The position numbers and the translations under genes are program-made. Positions 35,452 through 46,579 of a DNA stretch of 64,000 nucleotides are shown here, piece by piece. This stretch comes from Pratylenchus scribneri (lineage: Eukaryota; Nematoda; Chromadorea; Rhabditida; Pratylenchidae), in NCBI GenBank assembly GCA_030063045.1, contig JAQSEB010000101.1, positions 682,001-746,000 of the forward strand, read 5' to 3'. Each line of letters starts with the position of its first letter. Position 1 is the first letter of the stretch. The notes beneath the pieces are model-generated. The model worked only from the letters and a program-made list of their open reading frames with translations, did not search any database and was not told where the DNA came from.

Positions 35452-35565
35452 AATTTTATTTTATTTATTAAAAGTTTCTACGATACAAATGGAATAAGTG
35501 AATATGAACCAGGATAATGGGAAAGCATAGCTGTAGGACAATTAATTAAATACACCAAATTATAA
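35452..35565 (+). pseudogene. frame with one internal TAA
   Basis: FYDTNGISEYEPG, TAA (35515-35517), then WESIAVGQLIKYTKL to TAA. The two halves continue in the same phase with balanced composition, so the TAA looks like a substituted codon (CAA is one step away). The alternatives are one broken gene segment or UAA read as glutamine. Confidence 0.35.
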
Positions 35566-36130
35566 TAGATTATAAAAAGGCAAATTCTTTTATGAATAAA
35601 AAAAATAAATTATTCATTCTATAAAAAAATTAAAAAGTACACAAATAAAAGTCCTTAAAAATATTCTAAAATTTTAAAATCAAATAAGTCAGCAATAATA
35701 AAGATTCTAAATTATAATCCTCAAAATTTTCTTGTCTTTAATTTTAAAATATTTAAATAATATATTGATGATGTCAAATAATAATAATAGATCCTTCCTT
35801 TTTTTAAATATATTTATTAATCCCTCTATTTGGTAAATGTTATGGTCAATTTTTTTTCAGAAAATCTTCTTTTGAAATGTATTTTTTATTTAACAAATAA
35901 AATTCTTCATATGAAAAATTCTGAAAAGATAAATAATTATAAATAAATTGTAAAATATATTATCTTATGATTATTCAATGAATAAAATCCAATAAAAAAT
36001 TATGACAACATTTTTTGATTAAATTATTTTATGTTGAAAAAAATATTAGCTATTCGTCCAAATTCGTTTACGAATAATTATCAATAATAATCTAAAAATG
36101 TAACAATAATTATTATTAAAGATTAGATAA

Positions 36131-36292
36131 ATTTATTCTAAAATAATAAAAAAGGGAGTAAAACATAATGAAAACATAACGATCTTCGCCCAAACGCGTG
36201 AAAACCGGCTTCATTTGCTTGGACGAAAGAAAGTAATTAGCCCTAAGAGGCAAGCAAAAAATATGATCGTTTATTACTTTAATAAATTATAA
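36131..36292 (+). CDS. strong basic frame, 53 codons
   Basis: The GC-raised core reads ITIFAQTRENRLHLLGRKK then VISPKRQAKNMIVYYFNKL and is open upstream through KKGVKHNEN. Twelve or more K/R residues suggest nucleic-acid binding or a nuclear localisation segment, but no domain was recognised. It is bounded by TAA on both sides, with no ATG in frame before the core and no splice sites at the edges. Confidence 0.45.
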   Translation: MYSKIIKKGVKHNENITIFAQTRENRLHLLGRKKVISPKRQAKNMIVYYFNKL

Positions 36293-36994
36293 GATAAAAT
36301 TTTATTATTTTTTAACAATTTATAAAATAAAATAAACCTACAAATATTGAATTAATTTTGCAAAGAATTACAATAAATAAATGAATAACAAAAATAAAAA
36401 ACATTTATTAAATTAACAATTTCTTAGATTTATTTTTTATAATAAATTTTAACAACAATATTTAATACACTAGAAATATTTTGAATTATAAATATATTTA
36501 TTTTAAATATGCAGGACAGTTTTGAAAGAAAAGATAAATTTTAAATTTAATTATATTTTTACAATTTTCGAAGTGAAAAAATATTTAAATAAAATAAAAA
36601 TCTTTTATTTTTTACTTTCTTGTATGTAATAAATATATCGAGCAAGATTTATTTGTCTTAATAAAAATAAAATATGCCTAAAATTAATAAATATATTTTT
36701 TTATTAAACATAAACTAATTTTTAAAATAAATTTATCGCTATTGATCGTCTGAAATAAAATATAATGAATGAAAATATTTAAAAGAATATTGATTTTTCC
36801 ATCCTCTTATAATTTCTTAAGTTTATTAACAGAATTTTGTGCACTTTTTACTAAAAAGAATTATTCTATTAATTTCAAATAATCTGATTTAAAACAAATT
36901 CATCCGAAACTAAATTCATAGAAAATATTAGCAAATTCTACGTTCCAAAAAAGCTGAAATTTTCCTATATAATAATTATATTAAAAATATAAAC
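36293..36994. other. AT-extreme spacer
   Basis: No frame, repeat or RNA signal above background. Confidence 0.5.
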
Positions 36995-37117
36995 TTAATG
37001 GCGAACTAAAATATTTTTAGAAAATCCATACACAGCCAAGTTCGCCAAAATTGTATCCTTATCTTTGCAGCCAACAACACCATCAAATACCAACATTTGA
37101 GTAATTTGTAATGAAAT
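36995..37117 (-). CDS. coding-like island, 40 codons
   Basis: The minus frame ISLQITQMLVFDGVVGCKD then KDTILANLAVYGFSKNIL ends VRH and TAA. It looks like a globular protein segment. The + strand is also open in three frames (for example HTQPSSPKLYPYLCSQQ), because the island is rich in CA dinucleotides. I prefer minus on composition only. Confidence 0.35.
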   Translation of the reverse strand: MSLQITQMLVFDGVVGCKDKDTILANLAVYGFSKNILVRH

Positions 37118-38377
37118 TTATTGTTAGAAAATATTATAGATCATCAAAAATTCATAATGAAAAAAAAAGAATAATTTATAAAAAGATTAAAATAATTATA
37201 ATATAAAATATTTAAATAGAATTTTTATATAAAAATTAATAATTAATTATAAAATATCAATTGATTTTTTATGAATTTTTTACCATATAACATTGATTAT
37301 TTTAAAATTATATTAATAATTTAAAAATTATAAGCAAAAAAATAAAAAATTCTTTAGAAACTTTAGAGCTAATAAAATTATGAAATATTCTAAATTTATT
37401 TATTATTTTAATAAATATCATTAAAAGATAATCCTAAATTATAACAGAAAAGATATTATTGAATATGATATAAAAATATATTACGCGATTAAAATATTTA
37501 AAACAAAGCATAAAATATTGAGCCTAATAATAAAAATAATAATATAAAATTTTATAGCATCATATCAATGAAAAAATAGAATTGTTAAAAAATTTCTCCT
37601 GTTTTTTATTCCAACTTGTCAATTGTCAAAGGAATTCTGAAGCAGCTGCACTGGTAAAAAAATTTAATTAAAGTATGTATACAAAAGAATTGAGAAAAAA
37701 ATAAATTTATTTAATGAAATATTCAAGAAGAATTTTATTAAAATATCTTATAATTACTTATAAATGTGGAAATAATTAAACAATTATTCGTATATTTTAT
37801 AGAGAAAAATTATCATTTTAAAAAATTTAAAGTAAACAAAATAAAACTAAATAAACAAATTTAAAAAAATTATTATAATAATTAGAATATAATGAAAATT
37901 TTTTAAATTAAAATTTATAAATTATTAAAAATTTTTAAATATTAAAATTTAATTTCTATAAATTAATTATTAAAAATAAAATTATAAAAATATAGATTTT
38001 TTTATTTTATTTAAAAATTCATTCATTTATCATAATTTATTTTTAGCAGAGAACGACAAAATTTATTGAATATTTAAAATATATGTAAAATGAAATAACT
38101 TAACTTTATATGTAATTTATTTTTAAAAATAAATATATTAATATTAATAAAATGCTTGAACAATTGTTTTCATGTAAGATGTAACATTTATGAAAAATAC
38201 AGAACTTATTTATTTAAAAATATAAAACATTACAATTTGACAGAAATACAGAAGAGAAGGTTATATATATTTGAATGATTGTTTTTATACTATATTAAAA
38301 AAATATTGTAAAATTTTTATACAAAAATTCCAAATCAATTATTCTTTTCAAACAAATAAAAATTTAAAAATCTAGGC
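37118..38377. other. AT-extreme spacer
   Basis: One small patch at about 37615-37650 (CAATTGTCAAAGGAATTC, GAAGCAGCTGCACTGG) gave no clear frame. The rest is featureless A/T. Confidence 0.45.
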
Positions 38378-38548
38378 ATGACTCTGGCTTCTAGTATTTT
38401 CTCGACTTTACTCCTATTCTTTCTTTTTATAATTTTATTATTAAAATTGATTATAATGAACAGAAAATTTAAAAAAATGGAGACAAAAAGCTATTTTATC
38501 AAAAAAAGTCTACTATACAGATGGAGCTCGGAAGAAAGTAAATTGTAA
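38378..38548 (+). CDS. 56-codon ORF with one transmembrane segment
   Basis: ATG to TAA with no internal stop: MTLASSIFSTLLLFFLFIIL forms a clear hydrophobic helix at residues 2-26. It is followed by a basic NRKFKKMETKSYFIKKS segment and SLLYRWSSEESKL. The arrangement is that of a signal anchor with a positively charged cytosolic tail. T-rich DNA favours such hydrophobic runs, but the C-terminal half is not biased that way. No family was recognised. It stands alone between AT-rich flanks. Confidence 0.45.
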   Translation: MTLASSIFSTLLLFFLFIILLLKLIIMNRKFKKMETKSYFIKKSLLYRWSSEESKL

Positions 38549-38877
38549 ATTAAATTAAAATTTATTATTTTTCATATTATTTGAATGAAAAATCATTCTT
38601 AGTTTAAAAAAAATATTTATGATATAAATTATTTTGAATTCTTCTGAAATAAAATAATGAGAAAATCTTGAAATTATCTTTTTTTTTATTTAAAATCTTT
38701 AAAAATAAAGGACGAATAATTATAGAAAAGGTCTTATATAAATATTAGGCAATTACAAAATAATAATTAAAAATAAAATTGATAACAACTATTAAAATTA
38801 AAAAATTGACATTGATTCAAGAATTTATAATTTATAATATTTTTGTATATATACAAGGTCATGAGAAGACTTTTTTT

Positions 38878-38958
38878 TATTTTGAGAGAGACCATGGATT
38901 AGATCGACTAAGTCCTTAGAGACACTGGTCGTCAGATGGAACGTTTAAAAGCTTTTTT
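38878..38958 (+). CDS. ambiguous island
   Basis: Two + frames: ERPWIRSTKSLETLVVRWN (open to TAA) and FERDHGLDRLSP, TAG, RHWSSDGTFKS. Distinct composition, too short to assign. Confidence 0.2.
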
Positions 38959-39286
38959 TTTTAATTATCGTACATAAAAATCTTTATAAAAAAAGTGTAA
39001 TCATTAAAAATAATTTGTCAGAAAATAAAAATAACTAAAAAACTATATACCTTATTGAATAAAGTTTAATCTGATAGCGATTAATGAAAAAGAATTAAAA
39101 GAAATATCGTAACGACATCTTATGGTACTAAAAATTTAGCTAAAATATTCTAAAATTTGTAATTAAAAATAGAATATAAATTTAAAAAATTAAATTATAT
39201 ATTACAATAAAAATTTAAATATTATTTTTACAATTTAATTTCTACTAATATTATTTTCAATTTCACTCTTTGATTAGTTTATTATA

Positions 39287-39291
<5 letters not shown>

Positions 39292-39353
<62 letters not shown>

Positions 39354-39366
39354 ATATATATATATG
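39292..39366. repeat. (TA)n microsatellite
   Basis: About 75 bp of almost pure TA dinucleotide with one TT break near 39342. The minus-strand frame through it, giving a run of IY repeats, is a by-product of the repeat. Confidence 0.97.
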
Positions 39367-39893
39367 TATCTTAAAATAAAATTTAAGATTGTTCAATAGA
39401 TGATACCATATTTTCAAAAATCGGATAGGAAAAAATTTATCTCTTTTAGTACAAAACTTTGCCAAAATTATAATTCATCTTTAAGAAGAAATGCAATAAT
39501 GAATGATTTTTTGTATGTGAAAAAATGAATCTAAATTGAATTTTTAAATAGGCAAATTATTAAGTAATTCATTCATAAACAAATAAAAATTAGTCAAATA
39601 AAAAATTAATTAAAAAACAAATTAATCAGAAAAAATTTTATATTAAAAAGAATTTTCCTTATCAAATTTTAAATTAATTTTCTAAATTGTCCTTCTCCAA
39701 TTACAAAATATATTTAAAATTTTTTATAATTGTGTTTATTTTTAAAATATAATATTATATTAGTATATGATAATGATAACTATTTAATAAAAAAAATTTA
39801 GCAAAAAAATACAAATATTGTTATAACAATATAATCTAATAATATAATCTTTTAAAAGAAGAAAAATAGTTTTTGAAAATCGAGTTAAAGTAA

Positions 39894-40061
39894 TTTCCAT
39901 TGCCCTCATACGAAATTAATTATTTAAATCATACAAAATATTTGAATATATTAAGGTGTAAAAAAGAATTAAAATATATGCAAAACTTTAAAGAAGAGGG
40001 AAAACTTTTGGTTAGAAAAAGAACAAACAAAAAACAATTAATAAAAAATAAAATCACTTAA
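39894..40061 (+). CDS. strong coding-like frame, 55 codons
   Basis: After TAA the frame reads FPLPSYEINYLNHTKYLNI, then LRCKKELKYMQNFKEEGK, then LLVRKRTNKKQL. GC is only modestly raised, yet codon variety is high. The same phase is open to the left through FLKIELK, interrupted by TAG (39867) and TAA (39891). With UAR as glutamine the frame would extend well beyond both ends. No family was recognised. Confidence 0.42.
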   Translation, partial: FPLPSYEINYLNHTKYLNILRCKKELKYMQNFKEEGKLLVRKRTNKKQLIKNKIT

Positions 40062-40739
40062 TCATTAATATTTATATTATCTAAATGTCTATCATGGAAT
40101 ATTTCTTTTTAAAACTTTTAAAAAATTTTGCATTAAAATAAATAAGAATTTTTTAAATATACATGAATGAAATTAAATTATGATTTACGCAATAAAAAAA
40201 TAATATTTTACTATTCAAAACCACAGTTAATAAGGGCGAAATAATTTTGAAATTAATTAGCTTGTTTCATAATTGCTGATTTTATTTTTTATTAATAATA
40301 ATAAAAATTAAATAAAAAATTTTAAATTCTACTTATACTCAAAAAGACAACGACGGAACATTTACCAATGGGGGTCTCATATACATTTGCTGCAAAAATT
40401 ATGTTGATGTGATATATTATTTAATTTTTTAAAAAGAATTTTTATTATATAAAAATGATAAAATTTGTATTATTATTATTTGTAAATTTCTTTATATAAA
40501 AAATAATTTAAAATTTTAAAAGAATCATGCGTATCTGCTAATTGATTTCGTCAAAGTAAATTCATATTTTCATTAGTAACAATACGAATGCAAAAACCAT
40601 TTTCATTATAAAAAAATATTACAATTATTTAATATTATATTTAATTATTAAAGAAAATAAATAAATAAAATCAAAAAATTATTTTAAAAAATATATTTAT
40701 TATCAAATTGTTATTTTATGTATATTTGTAATGAATAAT

Positions 40740-40862
40740 GCTCAATGAGACCTTTGTAGCCATAAATTAACTAATGACCAGGGTAATACCATGATGCATT
40801 ACTCCGGGGGTCATCCGTCGTATTGAAACCATTGAAGGTTTCCTCGAGATGGTAAAAAGAAC
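40740..40862 (+). pseudogene. GC-rich island, broken frame
   Basis: One phase runs MLNETFVAIN, TAA, LMTRVIP, TGA, then CITPGVIRRIETIEGFLEM and VKRT. The minus strand reads LFTISRKPSMVSIRRMTPG then VMHHGITLVIS with a single TAA. This is one of the more GC-rich patches in the second half (ACTCCGGGGGTCATCCGTCG). The strand is uncertain. It is a relic rather than an intact gene. Confidence 0.3.
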
Positions 40863-41193
40863 TTAATAAAAGTTTTAACAAAATCCAATTGATTTTATAT
40901 TATGATAAATTTTCTCATCGGAATTTAAATTAAAAATATATTAAATAAATTAAAAGTTATTATTTATTTAATTTATAAAGATTTATTATTTGTCTAATTC
41001 AGAATATTATTCAAATTAACTCATTTTATGGAAAAAAAATATAGAGAAAAGGATCTTAATGCAATAAATTTTTCCATCCTTTTCTATAATTTATTACATG
41101 TGAGAAAAATAATATTTTATATTAAAATTTTAAAGAAAATATTTTGAAAGATTGCATAATTTGTTAATATAACATTAAAAATTAATAATTTAA

Positions 41194-41349
41194 TTAACCC
41201 AAAAATTTCAAGGCTATCCAGGTCCGCACATCATCTCAAATAGTTGCACCACCAAATCAAGTCGACCATTCGCGAAATCCAACGGTGAAAATCATATAGT
41301 GAATATCCAATTAACGCAAATTAATATGCGAAAAATAATTATTATTTGA
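41194..41349 (+). CDS. coding-like frame, duplicate copy 1, 51 codons
   Basis: LTQKFQGYPGPHIISNS then CTTKSSRPFAKSNGENHI then VNIQLTQINMRK, to TGA. Polar, proline- and serine-rich. The phase is supported by comparison with copy 2 (41360-41518), which retains it despite a 3-nt insertion. There is no ATG, and no family was recognised. Confidence 0.45.
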   Translation, partial: LTQKFQGYPGPHIISNSCTTKSSRPFAKSNGENHIVNIQLTQINMRKIIII

Positions 41350-41359
41350 AATAATTTAA

Positions 41360-41518
41360 TTAACCCAAAAATTTCAAGGCTATCCAGGTCCGCACATCAT
41401 TTCAAACAGTTGCACCACCAAATCAAGTCGACCATTCGCGAAATCCAATGGTGAAAATCATATAGAGAATATCCAATTAACGCAAATTAATATGCGAAAA
41501 AAAATAATTATTATTTGA
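41360..41518 (+). CDS. coding-like frame, duplicate copy 2, 52 codons
   Basis: Same product as copy 1 with one residue change (V to E after NHI) and one extra lysine near the end. Just downstream, 41521-41650 holds another island that reads + as KLAMVESIRMHLGQYTFS or minus as MHSYALDHRQFIWREFF. Which strand is used there is not clear. Confidence 0.45.
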   Translation, partial: LTQKFQGYPGPHIISNSCTTKSSRPFAKSNGENHIENIQLTQINMRKKIIII

Positions 41519-42689
41519 AAAAATTCTCTCCAAATAAACTGGCGATGGTCGAGAGCATACGAATGCATTTGGGACAATACACATTTTCTTTTATTATTAT
41601 AAAATTTAATAGAATATTTAAAATTTAAAATAAAACAGGATTCCAGCAAAAATATTTTAAAAATTATAGCGTAATAAAAATAATGAAAAATTTTATCAGT
41701 TTAATAATGAAAATAAGATCGACAATATATGAAAAGATATTTAAAATAAACTAGCTATTATTTTAATTCATCTGATTTAATAATAGAATAATTAATAAAT
41801 ATATAAATAAATAAATATTTTAAATGATTAATTATAAAATTTGATCTTAAAAATTATAAAATTTTCAAACGGACAAAGCTAGTACGCAATTAAGAATATG
41901 ATATTTTAGAAATTAATGAAAGTATCAAAATCTCAAATGTTGAAATTAGTAAATATTAGTGGAAAAAAGAATAATTTGAAATTAAAATAACTATATCTTA
42001 GATAATATAATATAAATACATTATGATTCATTCAATGTATAGAAATAGAAGTAAAATATAGAAAAAAAATAAAAAAAATTTTAAATAAAAATTAAAAATG
42101 ATATAAAAATAAAAATAAATTCAAGATTTATCTAAATTAATAAAAATTATAAATATATTTAAATAAAGAATCAAGTTACTTTAATTTTATTATATTTTTC
42201 AATAATATTAAAAATAATAATAAAAATAAATTAGAAATAAAAAATTTATAATAATATTAATAAAACAAATAAAATTTGCAAATAAAATTTTCTTTGGAAT
42301 CTGTTAGTTTCATAAAACTAAATAATAAAGTATGGAAAAGGGAAAAAGATTGACAAAAAATATTGTTGAAAAAAATTTGAAAATGTTGAAATTTTGCCTA
42401 ATCATAATGAAAAATAAAATTTTTTAAATAAAAATCGAAAAAATAATTTAAAAAAGACAGCCTTTATATATGTTTTTTATAATTGATAACGGTTTATTTT
42501 GAAAAATAAAATTTTGATAAAAATTAATGGAATAATGAATATAAGAACATTTGTAAAATTTTTTTTATAATGAACAAACTAAGCAATTTTAAAAATTTTA
42601 ATATTAATAATAAAAATTGATATTGATAAGGCTATTTTGATTTTGTCTATTCTTTTTGGATAAATATATTGTATTAAAATTCGGATAAA

Positions 42690-42770
42690 TATCCCTATGG
42701 GGATCTTCCATTCAAACTCATTGATGAAAGTGAGTCATAATATCATAATTAATTGAATTTATTGATCATT
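42690..42770 (+). CDS. short island, NIPMGIFHSNSLMKVSHN
   Basis: A GC-raised patch with one good + frame ending at TGA. Too short for more than a mention. Confidence 0.2.
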
Positions 42771-42880
42771 GAATATGTTAAATAAATCTTAATAATAAAA
42801 ATAATTTAATTAATTTTTTAAATATTAAATTTAAAAAATAATAAATAGAAAAAATGTTTATGTATGGTTAATCGATAAAG

Positions 42881-42979
42881 ATGGCCAATATTAAGTTAAA
42901 AAAAGATGACGATAATTACATACATGATCGATATCAGGATAGACCGTGTCTATGTATAAGTTTGAAAGTAAATATATAA
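42881..42979 (+). CDS. 32-codon ORF, MANIKLKKDDDNYIHD
   Basis: ATG to TAA: MANIKLKKDDDNYIHDRYQ then DRPCLCISLKVNI. In-frame TAA lies five codons upstream, preceded by MFMYG. KKDDDN loosely recalls the KDD element of the C-terminal domain of BEL/Pao integrases, and it lies 0.9 kb before the integrase-like fragment. That link is speculative. Confidence 0.35.
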   Translation: MANIKLKKDDDNYIHDRYQDRPCLCISLKVNI

Positions 42980-42991
42980 ATATATATAAAA

Positions 42992-43216
42992 TTAGATAAA
43001 ATAGAGAAGAGTAAATAATACTTTGATAAAAATAGTATAACTGATCTTGAAAATGCCAGCACAACCATAGCGAGCATGGAAGAATTTTGAGTAAAAAGTA
43101 GGATAATTTAGTGAAAATAAAATTTTTTGGGTTATATCGATAAAATATTTAAATCCATTATAGATGATATAATTATATAAAAATTCAAAAAATTCGATAT
43201 TAATTTGCAATGTCAA
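42992..43216 (-). CDS. 74-codon minus ORF
   Basis: An ATG-initiated frame with a GC-raised core encoding NYPTFYSKFFHARYGCAG then IFKISYTIFIKVL. The C-terminal part is hydrophobic. The + strand of the same core reads KCQHNHSEHGRILSKK. No homology was recognised. The length alone exceeds chance expectation only slightly in this DNA. Confidence 0.3.
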   Translation of the reverse strand: MTLQINIEFFEFLYNYIIYNGFKYFIDITQKILFSLNYPTFYSKFFHARYGCAGIFKISYTIFIKVLFTLLYFI

Positions 43217-43884
43217 ATTCTCAATAAAAATAAATAAAATTTCTCCATTGAATAAGAATTAGATAATTTTTCAATTATAATAACAAATTAAAATTATAGA
43301 CTATGAATTTTTAAAATTTTGATTTATTTATTATAAATGAAATAAAATTTCATCAGAAAAATTGCTTTTAAAAAAATTTCAAAAGAATCTTTAAAGAAAC
43401 AAAATGAGGATTTAATATTTTTAAAAATTTTTAAGTTAATAAAATTATTAATAATGTAAAATATTTTTTCAAAAGAAATGAGCCAGGGAAATCAAATGCC
43501 ATTATATAAATTAATTATTAAAATAATAATATTAATAAATCAATTACATTTAATATGGAAATATCAGCAAATTTTATTTTATTGGTACCTTTATTCTAAT
43601 ATTGCGGAATTTTTCTAAAGCAGCAAATTTTATATAAATTTTTAAATAAATGGATTTTAAAACTTTTTTTTTTAAATAAATATCAATGATAAAATTAAAA
43701 AATTTATACAAAATTTAAAATAATTTTAATTTTTATTAAAAATAAATCTACAATTATATAAAATTTATTGATTAATAGAAATGAATTTGATAGTAAAAAT
43801 CTAACAAATTTTTATATAAATAAAATTAAATTCGAAAATAATTTTTAATTATAAAATTATTTAAATAGATAATATCTCTGCTAA

Positions 43885-43971
43885 AATGGAAATTATTCTC
43901 CATTCTTCCCTTGGAATGGCGGCATTTACGAGCGGATATTAGGTTTGATAAATAAATATTTGATTGATTGA
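43885..43971 (+). pseudogene. BEL/Pao-type integrase fragment (probable)
   Basis: The frame NGNYSPFFPWNGGIYERIL then GLINKYLID contains P-x-PW-x-GG-x-YER followed by hydrophobic residues and a lysine. This is the conserved end of the integrase core in BEL/Pao retrotransposons, where the glutamate of YER is catalytic. Only 28 codons are recognisable, bounded by TAA and TGA, so it is a scrap rather than a working gene. I base this on motif recognition only. Confidence 0.5.
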
Positions 43972-45205
43972 TTAATTATTTTTAAATTATTATATTTAAA
44001 TTAAATTTAAAAATGAATTAAAATAGCGTATACTTATTTATAAATTAGCACCTTCAAATTTTTATAAATTGTCATTAATTCATATTAAAAAATTCAAGGC
44101 AAACAATAAAAATGCATTTTATATTGTCTTGTCTTATGAAGGTTTAAGATATTTCTTGAAAAAAATGTGGCCTAAATCTTCCAAGACTGCATTAAATCTT
44201 TGGCGGAAATATTCAAAAATTTTAAATAATTAAATTTATATTTATAATCCTAAAATATTTAAAGAAAATAATTTTAAAAATGACACAATAATCATTTTAG
44301 AACAATTATGAATAAAGTTAAAAAATTTCTTTCTTATTATTATAATTATAAATTTTATTCACATTTTAAAAAAAAAGTAAAGTCTTAATAGACATTAAGC
44401 AATATTCGAATTAAGAATACCTAAAATAAATTAAAAAATATGAAATAAAAAATATAATAAAGGATGAGAGAAGAAAATTAAAATCAAATTGTTTAATCAA
44501 TAATTTTATTTATTTAATATTAGTAAAATCGTATAACTAGACACCTCCCAATATTTTAAAATTATCTGAAATTTCGAAATTTTTATAATAAAATTTATTA
44601 ATAAATTTAACATTAATTTAACATTATAATTTTTCACTTTTCTAGAAATATGCTATAATAAATTATTTCGACCTCTTCCAGAATATTGAAGAAACTCTTT
44701 AAAAAAATTGAATGATTGATTAAAAAATATTTTAAAATATTATGAAAGAACAATAAAAAAATTAAAAAATATTTTTTCCTATAAAGGTGACGAATTTTAA
44801 TATGATTCAACAAATATAATTTTTTAGTGCATTAATAAAAGAAAATACTAATTTTATTTAATACATCTACAATATAAATAACAATAATAATAAATTATGT
44901 ATAGATCAAAGTAAATTTACATTTATTTATCTATTTCTTAAAAATTTCAAAAAAAATAATAAAAGTGAAAAAAAATTTTTTATAATTTTTGAGTATGAAA
45001 ATATATTCAAATTTTAATACATTTAATCATTATAATTGCAATAATGAAGTGAAAATAATTTTTAAAACAAATTTTAATATGATTTACTTATCCATAAATA
45101 AAAAAAATTTATAATAATTTTTTAAAAAATAAAAATATTATTGATAGATATAAAGAGATGGACAAAACTTAAATATCAAAGAAATATAAAATAAAAAAGG
45201 GATAG
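43972..45205. other. AT-extreme spacer
   Basis: A modest GC-raised stretch at 44110-44220 includes GCATTAAATCTTTGGCGG but shows no convincing frame. No repeats or RNA genes were seen. Confidence 0.45.
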
Positions 45206-45382
45206 ATAAAAAATTGCACTAAATTTTACATCAATTTGGAAGTTATAGTGGGAGGAGAAAAATTTTCTGAATTATTCTTCGACAAATTGGTTACTGAAAT
45301 ACCGTTCCCAGTAAAATTGTCTGGTGCTCAGACTGAATCAGCTAGAGCAATCCTCAACAGTTCGTTTTATAAAAGGAAATAA
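45206..45382 (+). CDS. strong coding-like frame, 58 codons
   Basis: KFYINLEVIVGGEKFSELF, then FDKLVTEIPFPVKLSGAQT, then ESARAILNSSFYKRK and TAA. Good amino-acid balance across its length. It could be the 3' end of a gene or an isolated segment. No ATG and no acceptor at the left edge. Followed by further + strand frames at 45503, 45832, 46028, 46580, 46736 and 46801. No family was recognised. Confidence 0.48.
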   Translation: MKNCTKFYINLEVIVGGEKFSELFFDKLVTEIPFPVKLSGAQTESARAILNSSFYKRK

Positions 45383-45502
45383 TTATAATAAATTTTAATG
45401 TAAAATTTTTATTTCATAATTAAAATATAAAAATATATATCAAGGTAAATTTTTTGGATTATATACTTATTATTAGGAAAATAAATCAGATAATTAAATC
45501 AA

Positions 45503-45784
45503 TTGTTATCATTATATTCTTATGTTTATAGAAAAAATTACAAGAATGATATTATAATTTTATTTAATTTAATGTATTTTTATTTTCGGAATATTAAAAT
45601 TTTGATTTCAATTATTCCCAAACATCAATCTATTACAATAGTATTTTCCAAAAAAAATTATTTTAAAAAAACAAAAAAGATAGTCGAAAAATTAAAAAAA
45701 TGCAAAAATAAATCAAATTTAAAATCGATGAAGAAAAATCACAAAGAATTTGAAACAAAAGAGATAAGTTATTATTATTTATAG
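45503..45784 (+). CDS. 93-codon ORF, basic C-terminal half
   Basis: The longest ATG-initiated frame in the window. The first 40 residues are aromatic and hydrophobic (FNLMYFYFRNIKIL), then IIPKHQSITIVFSKK, then a lysine-rich helix (KTKKIVEKLKKCKNKSN) ending KEFETKEISYYYL. Lysine richness follows from A-rich DNA, but the middle island is less biased. It lies 120 bp after the 45206 frame on the same strand. Confidence 0.35.
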   Translation: MLSLYSYVYRKNYKNDIIILFNLMYFYFRNIKILISIIPKHQSITIVFSKKNYFKKTKKIVEKLKKCKNKSNLKSMKKNHKEFETKEISYYYL

Positions 45785-45831
45785 AATTATGAAAAAAAAA
45801 TAATAAAAATTTGAATAAATAATAAATTTAA

Positions 45832-45957
45832 TTGTATAATTTGAATAAAAATTTTTCTATAAAAAATTTTAACCAGTGTGACAAGCCCACAGATCGTCGA
45901 CACTTGCTTGGATGTTTTTTCAAAGGCATAAAATATATACTACAATTTTCATATTAA
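45832..45957 (+). CDS. coding-like island, 41 codons
   Basis: FSIKNFNQCDKPTDRRHLL then GCFFKGIKYILQFSY and TAA. A TTTTAACCAG edge could be an acceptor just before TGTGACAAGCCC. No family was recognised. Confidence 0.38.
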   Translation: MYNLNKNFSIKNFNQCDKPTDRRHLLGCFFKGIKYILQFSY

Positions 45958-46027
45958 TCGACAAAAAATTTAAAAGATTCATTATATTATTTAATTAAAT
46001 ATACAAATAAATTTAATATATTTATGA

Positions 46028-46162
46028 TTTAAAAGAAATATTTTGAAATTAGCTACACCAATAATAAAAAAATCTTATTTAATAACTGATATTATTGTTG
46101 GAAAAGCACCAGACGAATTTGCGGAAGAAAATTGGAATCAATTAAAATATTACAAAAAATAA
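46028..46162 (+). CDS. coding-like frame, 44 codons
   Basis: FKRNILKLATPIIKKSYL then ITDIIVGKAPDEFAEENWN then QLKYYKK and TAA. The APDEFAEENW stretch is acidic and well outside spacer composition. No ATG in the right place. Part of the run of + frames between 45.2 and 46.9 kb. Confidence 0.42.
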   Translation, partial: FKRNILKLATPIIKKSYLITDIIVGKAPDEFAEENWNQLKYYKK

Positions 46163-46579
46163 TTTTTATTTAATGATGAAGAGTATAATATAAAAAATTT
46201 AAAAAAAAACAATTAGATATATTATAATATAGCTATATTTTAGGAAGAAAATTATTACATGGTGATTTGTTGAATTAAATGAAAATCTAATTGAAAACAA
46301 TCAATAAATTAATATAATTCAGGAATAAGATTAGAATATTAAAAAATAAGATAAATTTTTTCCGAAAAAAATTTTAAACTATATTTTGGTTCTGATAAAA
46401 GGAAAAATTATACTTTATTAATTTTTAATTTATTCTAATTGAAATAAAATCAATAATTTAAAAATTATTCTCAAATAAATTTCTATGAAAATGAAATAAA
46501 AATCTAAATCTATCTAAAAATAATTAGAAATAAATAAAATTATACTTTATTTATTAAACAATTTCATTAGTCTATAAAA

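Larger units (their letters stand above)
41185..41519 (+). repeat. 166-bp tandem duplication carrying a coding frame
   Basis: Copies at 41185-41350 and 41351-41519. They differ at four bases plus three extra A in the second copy. In the + frame three of the four substitutions are silent (ATC/ATT, AAT/AAC, AAC/AAT), one is V/E, and the insertion is in phase. In the other open frames most of the same changes alter residues. The duplication includes AT-rich flank on both sides. Confidence 0.93.

Noticed and set aside
39274..39465. 63-codon minus frame
   Set aside because: Most of it is an IY run produced by the (TA)n microsatellite.
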